Shown here one piece after another: positions 1 to 5,270 of a stretch of 5,270 nucleotides of DNA. The position numbers and the translations under genes are program-made. The stretch lies in NCBI GenBank assembly GCA_029857925.1, contig JAOUGF010000192.1:1-5270 (forward strand), written 5' to 3'. How positions within the stretch are numbered: the stretch's first letter is position 1; each line of letters opens with the position of its first letter. The DNA comes from Gammaproteobacteria bacterium. Lineage in GTDB: Bacteria > Pseudomonadota > Gammaproteobacteria > S012-40. Below the pieces are notes generated by a model. The model saw only the letters and a list, made by a program, of their open reading frames with translations. It did not search any database and had not been told where the DNA came from.

Positions 1-1
1 C

Positions 2-886
2 TTAGAGGAAATGGGTTTGATCGCGGCCCCGCATACCTCCGCTGGACGTATCCCTACCGTGCAGGGTTATCGCGTGTTTGTGGATAGCCTGGTGGCGGTG
101 CAACGCCCTTTGCCGACGCTTATGGACAGCATACGGCGTGACTTGTCGGTGGAGGGGGTGAGTCCCCAGGAAATGTTGTCGCGGGTGTCCGAAACCTTGT
201 CTTCGTTGACCCAATTAGCGGGCATCGTGACGCTGCCCAAACGCGCCACGACGACCCTGCGTCAGATCGAATTTTTACCGCTGTCTGAAAATCGTATCCT
301 TGCCATTTTGGTCGTGAACGAACACGAGGTACAGAATAAGATTTTGCAAACCAAGCGTTCATACAGCGCAGCGGAATTGGAACAAGCGGGAAACTATCTT
401 ACACGCGCGTTTAGCGGCAAAGATATCTATGACGTACGCAGCGTATTATTGCGTGAAATGCATGACGCGCGCGAACACCTCAACAGCGCAATGACAGATT
501 TAATCGACGTCGCGGACAAACTCTTTCCGAGCGCCCCCAAGGAAGATTTCTTGTTGAGCGGGCAGGCGAATTTTTTTCAATTTTCCGATTACTCAGATAT
601 GGATCAACTGCGCAACCTGTTTGAGGCCTTTAAAGAAAAGCGCGATATCTTGCACATCTTAGATCAATGCCTGTATGCCTCCGGCGTGCAGATATTCTTT
701 GGCGGGGAACAGGGCAATCAAGTCCTGAAGGGGTGTAGCTTAATAACCTCCCCCTATCGGGTGGAGGGCGAGGTGGTCGGTGTCCTTGGGGTTATCGGTC
801 CGACCCGTATCGCCTATGAAAAGGTCATTCCGGTGGTGGATATCACCGCGAAATTATTGGGCGCGGCCTTGGAATTTAAAAAATAG
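2..886 (+). CDS. hrcA: Heat-inducible transcription repressor HrcA, 5'-truncated by window edge
   Basis: HrcA represses chaperone operons by binding CIRCE operators as a dimer; heat inactivates it and GroEL keeps it active. The open frame runs in from the window edge, and the residues before the first visible Met (Leu-Glu-Glu) already fit the family, so that Met at 11 is internal and not the start. The 294 visible residues begin at the wing of the N-terminal winged helix (SPHTSAGRIPT-like motif, here APHTSAGRIPTVQGYR). About 50 residues, including the recognition helix, should be missing, which fits a family length near 345. The C-terminal GAF-like region is clear: IFFGGEQGNQ, then CSLITSPYRVEGEVVGVLGV and IGPTRIAYEKVIPVVDITAKLLG. 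grpE begins 36 bases after the stop. Its promoter and any CIRCE lie upstream of the window. Function is known for the family; identification is by recognised motifs. Confidence 0.95.
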   Translation, partial: LEEMGLIAAPHTSAGRIPTVQGYRVFVDSLVAVQRPLPTLMDSIRRDLSVEGVSPQEMLSRVSETLSSLTQLAGIVTLPKRATTTLRQIEFLPLSENRILAILVVNEHEVQNKILQTKRSYSAAELEQAGNYLTRAFSGKDIYDVRSVLLREMHDAREHLNSAMTDLIDVADKLFPSAPKEDFLLSGQANFFQFSDYSDMDQLRNLFEAFKEKRDILHILDQCLYASGVQIFFGGEQGNQVLKGCSLITSPYRVEGEVVGVLGVIGPTRIAYEKVIPVVDITAKLLGAALEFKK

Positions 887-895
887 ACCCCATAT
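868..895 (+). promoter_or_regulatory. Sigma-32-like heat-shock promoter upstream of grpE
   Basis: The sequence CTTGGA (868-873) matches the sigma-32 -35 core CTTGAA at five of six bases. After 14 bases comes CCCCATAT (888-895), a full match to the -10 consensus CCCCATnT. The spacing equals that of E. coli dnaK P1 (CTTGAT-N14-CCCCATTT). The -35 lies in the last codons of hrcA and the -10 just after its stop codon. Initiation would be expected near 901-904, giving a leader of about 20 bases with the grpE ribosome binding site. The match is seen directly; promoter activity is inferred. Confidence 0.65.
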
Positions 896-910
896 GAGCG
901 CAGGTTTGCA

Positions 911-916
911 GAGGAG
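911..916 (+). promoter_or_regulatory. grpE ribosome binding site
   Basis: GAGGAG lies 6 bases before ATG at 923 and 9 bases before a second in-frame ATG at 926. Both spacings are usable, so the sequence does not settle which of the two adjacent Met codons starts GrpE. The difference is one residue. Confidence 0.75.
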
Positions 917-922
917 AAACAA

Positions 923-1513
923 ATGATGACGAATCCAGGCGAGCACGATCATGCCGACGAAATGGCGGCCTTTGGGGGTGAGACAGAGGCGGAATATGAA
1001 AATAAAATCAATGAGTTAAATGCGGCATTGACGGCTGCTCAGGCGACCGCGGAAGAACAACGCAATATGGCCTTGCGGGCCCGTGCCGACGTGGAGAACA
1101 TGCGCCGACGCTTTGAACGCGATGTAGAAAATGCGCACAAATATGCGCTCGAAAAATTCGTCGCGGAGTTGGTGCCGGTGGTTGATGGTATGAGTTTGGG
1201 GTTAAATGCGGTGGCTAACCCGTCGCCTGAGGTCAAGAAATTCCTTGAAGGCAGCCTGATGACGCTCAAGATGCTGGTTGCGGCTATGGAAAAATTCGGT
1301 GTTAAAGAAGTCAATCCTGTAGGGGAAAAATTCAACCCAGACAGACACTTAGCGATGAGTATGCAGGCCTCTGCCGAACACGCGCCAAACACGGTTTTGA
1401 ACGTGGTGCAGAAGGGCTACATGCTGGCAGATCGCTTAATTCGCCCCGCGATGGTCGTTGTCGCCAAGGCCGAAGATGCGCCATCGGTAGGCAACGTGGA
1501 CGAAATGGCTTGA
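923..1513 (+). CDS. grpE: Nucleotide exchange factor GrpE
   Basis: GrpE is the cytoplasmic dimeric co-chaperone that opens the DnaK nucleotide-binding domain to release ADP, and it acts as a thermosensor. The protein has 196 residues, close to the 197 of E. coli. An acidic N-terminal tail (1-25) precedes a long coiled-coil helix (about 25-95) containing the family core RADVENMRRRFERDVENAHKYALEKF at roughly 54-79. The C-terminal beta domain (about 125-182) shows GVKEVNPVGEKFNPDRHLAMSM and VVQKGYMLADRLIRPAMVVVAK, the part that contacts DnaK. Two family positions differ from common forms: the DSLDRAL-like segment of E. coli is DGMSLGL (88-94), and the HQA/HEA motif is HLA (142-144). A good SD (911-916) supports the start. 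It sits 36 bases after hrcA and 76 before dnaK, and a sigma-32-like promoter precedes it. Identification is firm. Confidence 0.97.
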   Translation: MMTNPGEHDHADEMAAFGGETEAEYENKINELNAALTAAQATAEEQRNMALRARADVENMRRRFERDVENAHKYALEKFVAELVPVVDGMSLGLNAVANPSPEVKKFLEGSLMTLKMLVAAMEKFGVKEVNPVGEKFNPDRHLAMSMQASAEHAPNTVLNVVQKGYMLADRLIRPAMVVVAKAEDAPSVGNVDEMA

Positions 1514-1537
1514 ACTAATCGGGTATAGGCCCAATAT
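1509..1537 (+). promoter_or_regulatory. Sigma-32-like heat-shock promoter upstream of dnaK
   Basis: CTTGAA (1509-1514) is a full match to the sigma-32 -35 core and overlaps the TGA stop of grpE (1511-1513). After 15 bases comes CCCAATAT (1530-1537), differing from the -10 consensus CCCCATnT at one specified base. Initiation would be expected near 1543-1546, leaving a leader of about 45 bases before dnaK. The -10 lies inside a short inverted repeat (GCCCA 1529-1533, TGGGC 1541-1545). Transcripts coming through from grpE would contain this repeat; transcripts starting at this promoter would not contain its left arm. The match is seen; use by RNA polymerase is inferred. Confidence 0.6.
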
Positions 1538-1589
1538 AGCTGGGCATGGGTTTTGATATTTTTTGAAGATTCAATAACGGGAGCAAGTT

Positions 1590-3524
1590 ATGGGTAAAGT
1601 AATCGGTATAGACCTGGGAACAACCAATTCATGTGTGGCCATCATGGAAGGTGGTAAGCCTCGCGTGATCGAAAATAGCGAAGGTGATCGTACCACACCG
1701 TCGGTTGTCGCCTTTGCGGACGATGGCGAAATCGTGGTCGGGCAACCTGCGAAACGCCAGGCCATTACCAACCCTAAAAATACCCTGTATGCCGTGAAAC
1801 GCTTGATCGGCCGCCGTTTCGATGAAAACGTCGTCAAACGTGAAATGGAACTGGTGCCCTACAAAATCGCCAAGGCCGACAACGGTGACGCGTGGGTAGA
1901 GGCGCGTGGTAAAAAAATGGCCCCGCCGGAAATCTCCGCACGCGTGCTGATGAAGATGAAAAAGACCGCCGAAGATTATTTGGGCGAACCGGTCACAGAG
2001 GCGGTGATTACCGTTCCGGCCTATTTTAACGACTCGCAACGCCAAGCGACTAAAGACGCGGGCAAGATCGCCGGTTTGGATGTGAAACGCATTATCAACG
2101 AACCTACCGCTGCGGCGCTTGCCTATGGCATGGACAAAAAGCGCGGTGACGCCAAGATTGTGGTCTACGACTTAGGCGGCGGCACGTTCGACGTGTCGGT
2201 GATCGAGATCGCGGAGATCGAAGGCGAGCATCAATTCGAAGTGTTGGCCACCAATGGTGACACCTTCTTGGGCGGTGAAGATTTTGATAAGCGCGTCATT
2301 GACTATCTCGTGGAGCAGTTCAAGAAAGACACAGGGATCAATCTTGCCAATGACCCGCTCGCGCTGCAACGGTTGAAGGATTCGGCGGAAAAAGCCAAGA
2401 TCGAGCTGTCGTCCACGCAGCAGACGGAAGTGAATCTACCGTATATCACGGCGGATGCCAGCGGCCCTAAACACTTGAATATGAAATTGACGCGCGCGAA
2501 GCTGGAATCCTTGGTAGACGATTTGATTTCACGCACGATAGAACCTTGCAAGATCGCGTTGAAAGACGCCGGTATGAGCATGTCTCAGATTGACGAGATC
2601 ATCTTGGTCGGCGGCCAAACGCGCATGCCCAAGGTACAAGAGGCGGTAAAGAATTTCTTCGGCAAAGAAGCCCGCAAAGACGTCAATCCCGATGAGGCGG
2701 TGGCCGTGGGCGCCGCGATTCAGGGTGGTGTGTTGGCCGGTGAAGTGAAGGATGTGTTATTGCTGGACGTGACGCCATTGTCTTTGGGGATTGAAACCCT
2801 GGGCGGCGTGATGACCAAATTGATCGAGAAAAACACCACGATACCGACCAAGGCGCAGCAAGTGTTTTCGACCGCTGAAGATGGTCAGACGGCCGTCACT
2901 ATTCATGTGTTACAAGGCGAACGCGAAATGGCCGCGGCAAATAAATCTTTGGGACGATTCGATTTGGCCGACATTCCCCCGGCACAACGCGGTGTGCCGC
3001 AGATTGAGGTCGCATTTGATATCGATGCCAATGGCATTTTGCATGTCTCCGCCAAAGATAAGGCGACCGGCAAACAGCAATCCATACAAGTGAAGGCGTC
3101 CAGCGGGCTGTCCGACGAAGAAGTGCAGCGCATGGTCAAGGATGCCGAGGCGAATCGCGAAGAAGACCGTAAATTCCATGAGATGGTGAATGCGCGCAAC
3201 GCCGCAGACAATATGATCCATACCTCAGAAAAATCGTTGAAAGACCTTGGTGACAAGGTGACAGCGGCGGAAAAGAAAGAAATCGAAGATGCGGTCAGCG
3301 CATTGCGTAATGCTATGAAGAAAGATGACCGCACGGAGATTGAGGCAAAGACTCAAGCGCTATCCGAGCACGCCGGCAAGATGGCGCAACGACTCTATGC
3401 GCAGAAATCGGAAGGTGAGTCGGGTGGGCCCGGTGCAGGCGCGAGTGGTGGCGCCGGGGCGCAGGCCGACGGTGGTAAGGGCGATGTGGTGGACGCGGAA
3501 TTTGAAGAGGTTAAGGATAAGTAA
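1590..3524 (+). CDS. dnaK: Molecular chaperone DnaK (Hsp70)
   Basis: DnaK is the ATP-dependent cytoplasmic Hsp70 that binds exposed hydrophobic peptides together with DnaJ and GrpE. The 644 residues are complete (638 in E. coli). The ATPase domain (1-385) shows phosphate loop 1 GIDLGTTNSCVAI (6-18), phosphate loop 2 VYDLGGGTFDVSVIEI (192-207) and the adenosine motif ILVGGQTRMPKVQEAV (338-353). Lys70, Pro143, Arg151, Glu171 and Thr199 fall at the same numbers as the E. coli functional residues. The interdomain linker is VLLLD (389-393). The substrate-binding domain follows (about 394-505; Leu404 where E. coli has Met, Ala429, Val436), then the helical lid (about 506-605) and a Gly/Ala-rich tail (607-631) ending in EFEEVKDK. 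GGGAG (1579-1583) lies 6 bases before the ATG. A sigma-32-like promoter precedes the gene and a terminator-like hairpin lies 124 bases after it. No key residue is missing. Confidence 0.99.
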   Translation: MGKVIGIDLGTTNSCVAIMEGGKPRVIENSEGDRTTPSVVAFADDGEIVVGQPAKRQAITNPKNTLYAVKRLIGRRFDENVVKREMELVPYKIAKADNGDAWVEARGKKMAPPEISARVLMKMKKTAEDYLGEPVTEAVITVPAYFNDSQRQATKDAGKIAGLDVKRIINEPTAAALAYGMDKKRGDAKIVVYDLGGGTFDVSVIEIAEIEGEHQFEVLATNGDTFLGGEDFDKRVIDYLVEQFKKDTGINLANDPLALQRLKDSAEKAKIELSSTQQTEVNLPYITADASGPKHLNMKLTRAKLESLVDDLISRTIEPCKIALKDAGMSMSQIDEIILVGGQTRMPKVQEAVKNFFGKEARKDVNPDEAVAVGAAIQGGVLAGEVKDVLLLDVTPLSLGIETLGGVMTKLIEKNTTIPTKAQQVFSTAEDGQTAVTIHVLQGEREMAAANKSLGRFDLADIPPAQRGVPQIEVAFDIDANGILHVSAKDKATGKQQSIQVKASSGLSDEEVQRMVKDAEANREEDRKFHEMVNARNAADNMIHTSEKSLKDLGDKVTAAEKKEIEDAVSALRNAMKKDDRTEIEAKTQALSEHAGKMAQRLYAQKSEGESGGPGAGASGGAGAQADGGKGDVVDAEFEEVKDK

Positions 3525-3648
3525 TTTCGCCTTCAGTTACGGTGCCTAGAATGCCGACGGTGTTGTTTGTCGCGCGTTTGCACAGTGCAGGGTGGGTTCC
3601 CCACGTATAAGCCAGTGCTCACGGAGCAAGGTGAGTTAGTTAATAATA
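3525..3648 (+). other. dnaK-dnaJ intergenic region with small inverted repeats
   Basis: This non-coding stretch contains two 5-bp inverted repeats: GTGGG (3592-3596) with CCCAC (3600-3604), and CTCAC (3618-3622) with GTGAG (3631-3635). A weaker TGCA pair lies at 3579-3582 and 3586-3589. A TATAAG (3606-3611) resembles a sigma-70 -10 box, and CCCCACGT (3599-3606) resembles a sigma-32 -10, but neither has a convincing -35 at proper spacing. A 19-codon ATG frame (3551-3610) has no ribosome binding site and no recognisable product. Together with the terminator that follows, the stretch could be the body of a processed small RNA, as with tpke11 at the same place in E. coli. That is inference from position, not sequence similarity. 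Confidence 0.35.
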
Positions 3649-3683
3649 ACGGGTGCTAGCGCCAAGCTCGGCGCCCGTTTTTT
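3649..3683 (+). terminator. Intrinsic terminator-like hairpin between dnaK and dnaJ
   Basis: ACGGGTGC (3649-3656) pairs with GCGCCCGT (3671-3678) through eight pairs, one of them a T-G wobble. An inner AGC/GCT pairing is possible in the loop. Six T residues follow directly (3678-3683). The form is a standard Rho-independent terminator. The dnaJ ATG lies only 14 bases beyond the T tract, so the element may work as a partial terminator that sets the dnaK to dnaJ ratio. An alternative GCGCC/GGCGC pairing (3658-3662 with 3669-3673) uses part of the same bases and could compete. Confidence 0.75.
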
Positions 3684-3697
3684 ACGGATAGATAATC

Positions 3698-4846
3698 ATG
3701 GCTAAACGCGATTTTTATGAAGTGTTGGGCGTCAGCCGCAACGCCAGCGACGAGGATCTGAAAAAGGCCTATCGCCGCATGGCAATGAAATATCATCCAG
3801 ACCGCAACCCAGACAATAAAGAAGCGGAAGAAAAATTTAAAGAGGCCAAAGAGGCCTATGATGTGTTGACCGATGCGCGCAAACGCGCGGCATACGATCA
3901 ATTCGGTCATGCAGGTTTAGATCCTTCCGCAGGCGCTGGCGCGGGTGGTTTTTCTGCGGGTGCGGGTAATTTTAGCGACATCTTCGGTGACATCTTCGGC
4001 GACATCTTTGGTGGCGGAGGTGGTGGTGGCGGGCGCGGCGGTGGTCGTGGCGGCGCACATCGTGGCGCTGATTTGCGTTACAACGTTGAACTGAGCCTGG
4101 AAGAGGCGGTGTTCGGCACCACGGTTAAGATAAAAGTACCGACGTGGACGTCGTGCGCGGAATGTGGCGGCAATGGCGCAAAAAAAGGTACCAAACCGAC
4201 TGCGTGTAACACCTGCGGCGGTCATGGCCAGGTGCGCATGCAACAAGGCTTTTTTTCCATCCAACAAACCTGCCCGCGCTGTAATGGACGCGGCGAGATC
4301 ATCGCCGAACCATGCGCTAAATGTCATGGTGAAGGCCGAATTCAAGATCAAAAAACACTCTCAGCGAAAATCCCTGCGGGTGTAGACACCGGTGATCGTA
4401 TACGCTTGTCGGGTGAAGGTGAGCCCGGCTCGCATGGTGCGCCGGGAGGCGATTTATACGTACAGATCGGTGTGCGTGACCATCCGATTTTCGAGCGCGA
4501 AGGCAGCGACCTGCACTGTGACGTGCCGGTGAATTTCGTGACTGCCGCGTTGGGTGGTGAATTGGACGTGCCGACGTTGGATGGGCGTGTACGGCTGAAA
4601 ATCCCCGCTGAAACACAATCAGGCAAGGTGTTCCGATTGCGCAGCAAAGGTGTGAAATCCGTGCGTGGCGGCGGCGTAGGCGATCTATTGTGTCGCGTTG
4701 TGGTGGAGACGCCGGTCAATCTGACCTCGGTGCAAAAAGATCTATTGCGTCAGTTCGAAACTTCGATGCAAAACGGGAAAAACAATCCGCAGTCCAAAGG
4801 ATGGATGGACAAAGTGCGCAACTTTTTCGACGAGATGAAATTTTAA
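3698..4846 (+). CDS. dnaJ: Chaperone protein DnaJ (Hsp40, class I)
   Basis: DnaJ binds unfolded proteins, delivers them to DnaK and stimulates DnaK ATP hydrolysis through its J domain. The 382 residues (376 in E. coli) carry all class I parts. The J domain (about 4-69) has the HPD motif at 33-35. A Gly/Phe-rich linker (about 72-122) contains three DIFG units (94-105) and a run of eight glycines (105-112). The four zinc-finger repeats are Cys153/156, Cys170/173, Cys192/195 and Cys206/209, each of the CxxCxGxG type. Beta-sandwich domains and a dimerisation tail follow (about 222-382; LSGEGEPGSHGAPGGDLYV, VPTLDGRVRLKIP). The canonical MAKRDFYEVLGV start supports ATG 3698, though the SD is weak (GGAT 3686-3689, 8 bases away). 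A terminator-like hairpin lies just upstream. The TAA stop shares its last base with the next gene's ATG. No defect is visible. Confidence 0.99.
   Translation: MAKRDFYEVLGVSRNASDEDLKKAYRRMAMKYHPDRNPDNKEAEEKFKEAKEAYDVLTDARKRAAYDQFGHAGLDPSAGAGAGGFSAGAGNFSDIFGDIFGDIFGGGGGGGGRGGGRGGAHRGADLRYNVELSLEEAVFGTTVKIKVPTWTSCAECGGNGAKKGTKPTACNTCGGHGQVRMQQGFFSIQQTCPRCNGRGEIIAEPCAKCHGEGRIQDQKTLSAKIPAGVDTGDRIRLSGEGEPGSHGAPGGDLYVQIGVRDHPIFEREGSDLHCDVPVNFVTAALGGELDVPTLDGRVRLKIPAETQSGKVFRLRSKGVKSVRGGGVGDLLCRVVVETPVNLTSVQKDLLRQFETSMQNGKNNPQSKGWMDKVRNFFDEMKF
3977..4012 (+). repeat. Three tandem 12-bp units in the dnaJ Gly/Phe region
   Basis: Three copies of a 12-base unit (gacatcttcggt type, copies at 3977, 3989 and 4001) encode Asp-Ile-Phe-Gly three times at residues 94-105. 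Copies 1 and 2 differ at one base; copy 3 has one further change (cttc to cttt). E. coli DnaJ has a related DIFGDVFGDIFG segment, so this is a family feature with unusually uniform codons. Confidence 0.9.
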
Positions 4847-5097
4847 TGGATGCGACGTGGTTTGGATTTGCCGCAGCGACCCTGACCACAGTGTCTTTTT
4901 TGCCTCAAGTATGGCGCACACTGCGTACGCGCGACACTAAAAGCATTTCGTTATGGATGTATGCGTTGTTTACGCTGGGTGTATTGTGTTGGTTGGTTTA
5001 TGGTATCTATTTGCAAGACCTGCCGATGATGCTGGCCAATGGCGCGACGGGTATCATGGCGTCATTGGTATTGGGGCTCAAGATTAAACACGGTTAA
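4846..5097 (+). CDS. SemiSWEET / PQ-loop family small membrane protein, probable sugar transporter
   Basis: The product has 83 residues, the usual size of bacterial SemiSWEETs. These are three-helix proteins that dimerise in the inner membrane to pass sugars by facilitated diffusion. Hydrophobic segments lie near 5-23, 36-55 and 59-78. The first ends in the PQ motif FLPQVWRTLRTRDTKSIS (Pro20-Gln21), the signature of the MtN3/PQ-loop group. Trp49 and Asn65 are spaced as the substrate-pocket Trp and Asn described for SemiSWEETs. The start at 4846 overlaps the dnaJ TAA by one base (TAATG). An in-frame ATG at 4690 lies deep inside dnaJ and would add residues unlike the family, so I reject it. Only a weak GAG (4832-4834) precedes the start, which suggests translational coupling to dnaJ. 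The family call is firm; the substrate and any tie to stress are unknown. Confidence 0.88.
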   Translation: MDATWFGFAAATLTTVSFLPQVWRTLRTRDTKSISLWMYALFTLGVLCWLVYGIYLQDLPMMLANGATGIMASLVLGLKIKHG

Positions 5098-5137
5098 GTG
5101 CGCAGAATTTTTGCGATTCATTCCAGCACCGTTCCGT

Positions 5138-5269
5138 TCAGTCGTACTCCCACAACCGCATCAATGCGATCATTGGAATCTTCGGAATCGGCGCCAACCC
5201 TACCAATTTGTATTCATCGTGTTCCGTATTGCGCAATAGTGGGCGCGAATAGGGCGTATTCTTGTTGTT
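5138..5269 (-). CDS. Possible C-terminal end of a converging unknown protein, cut by window edge
   Basis: On the minus strand one frame stays open from the window edge to a TGA at 5138-5140, giving 43 residues that end in IPMIALMRLWEYD. The other two minus frames meet stops within the window. The composition, with a hydrophobic KLVGLAPIPKIPMIALM stretch and few rare residues, looks protein-like. I do not recognise the family. If real, the gene converges on the SemiSWEET-like gene with 40 bases between the two stops (5098-5137). Those bases hold only a weak imperfect hairpin (5101-5115) and no clear terminator. The competing + frame (5039-5239) lacks a start context and reads through the end of the previous gene out of frame. 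The open frame is short enough to be chance. Confidence 0.35.
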   Translation of the reverse strand, partial: NNKNTPYSRPLLRNTEHDEYKLVGLAPIPKIPMIALMRLWEYD

Positions 5270-5270
5270 G

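Noticed and set aside
1529..1564. GCCCA/TGGGC inverted repeat followed by T-rich sequence between grpE and dnaK, as a possible terminator
   Set aside because: The stem has only five pairs and the T tracts begin six or more bases after it. The left arm is better explained as part of the sigma-32-like -10 box.
1563..1574. TTGAA-ga-TTCAA inverted repeat in the dnaK leader, as an operator or RNA thermometer
   Set aside because: A two-base loop is too tight for a good hairpin, the stem is AT-rich, it does not cover the dnaK SD, and no fourU or ROSE pattern is present.
2903..3334. Long antisense frames opposite dnaK
   Set aside because: They are Ser/Ala/Arg-rich shadows caused by dnaK codon use, with no start context and no recognisable domain.
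3551..3610. 19-codon ATG frame in the dnaK-dnaJ spacer
   Set aside because: No ribosome binding site, no recognisable product, and a length easily reached by chance.
3612..3662. AGTGCTCA and GGGTGCTAGC as half-sites of a CIRCE operator
   Set aside because: The required TTAGCACTC-N9-GAGTGCTAA arrangement is absent, and these bases fit local hairpins instead.
4180..4186. Seven-A run in dnaJ as a programmed frameshift site
   Set aside because: It lies in intact zinc-finger coding sequence with full-length in-frame product downstream. I see no stimulatory structure or conserved alternative product.
4690..4845. N-terminal extension of the SemiSWEET-like gene from an ATG inside dnaJ
   Set aside because: The added 52 residues are a shadow of dnaJ codons, are charged and unlike the family, and the 83-residue form matches the usual size.
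5227..5238. Perfect 12-bp palindrome TATTGCGCAATA as a regulator binding site
   Set aside because: It lies inside a possible coding end, there is no nearby promoter, and a single short palindrome is weak evidence.

Overview
This window holds a classical bacterial Hsp70 chaperone operon on the + strand: hrcA (5' end cut off by the window), grpE, dnaK and dnaJ. A small SemiSWEET/PQ-loop membrane protein gene follows, overlapping the dnaJ stop codon by one base. The last ~130 bases may carry the C-terminal end of a converging minus-strand gene. I see no mobile element, CRISPR array, tRNA or rRNA.

The organism is probably a proteobacterium, most likely a gammaproteobacterium (a betaproteobacterium is possible). 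DnaK has the Gram-negative-type length and ends in an EEVKD-type tail close to that of Escherichia coli, and DnaJ and GrpE look proteobacterial. Two sites resemble sigma-32 (RpoH) heat-shock promoters. Base composition is moderate, with no segment that looks foreign. Keeping both the HrcA repressor and sigma-32-type promoters argues against an enteric bacterium, since enterics lack HrcA. The same gene order is known from Xanthomonas-like gammaproteobacteria. The genus cannot be named from the sequence.

Layout: hrcA ends at 886. A sigma-32-like promoter (868-895) spans the hrcA end and serves grpE (923-1513). A second one (1509-1537) has its -35 hexamer over the grpE stop codon and serves dnaK (1590-3524). 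The 173-base dnaK-dnaJ gap is the only sizeable non-coding stretch. It holds small inverted repeats and, directly before dnaJ, an intrinsic-terminator-like hairpin with a T tract (3649-3683). dnaJ (3698-4846) is followed with a TAATG overlap by the SemiSWEET-like gene (4846-5097).

DnaK, DnaJ and GrpE form one ATP-driven folding machine: DnaJ delivers substrates and stimulates ATP hydrolysis, and GrpE exchanges the nucleotide. HrcA is the heat-sensitive repressor that usually acts at CIRCE operators; no CIRCE is visible here, so its operator probably lies upstream of hrcA, outside the window. The coding content is ordinary. The points worth a second look are regulatory (paired internal sigma-32-like promoters, a terminator that any dnaJ transcript must cross) and contextual (a sugar-transporter-like gene tied to dnaJ). 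I do not see convincing evidence of an undescribed biological system.
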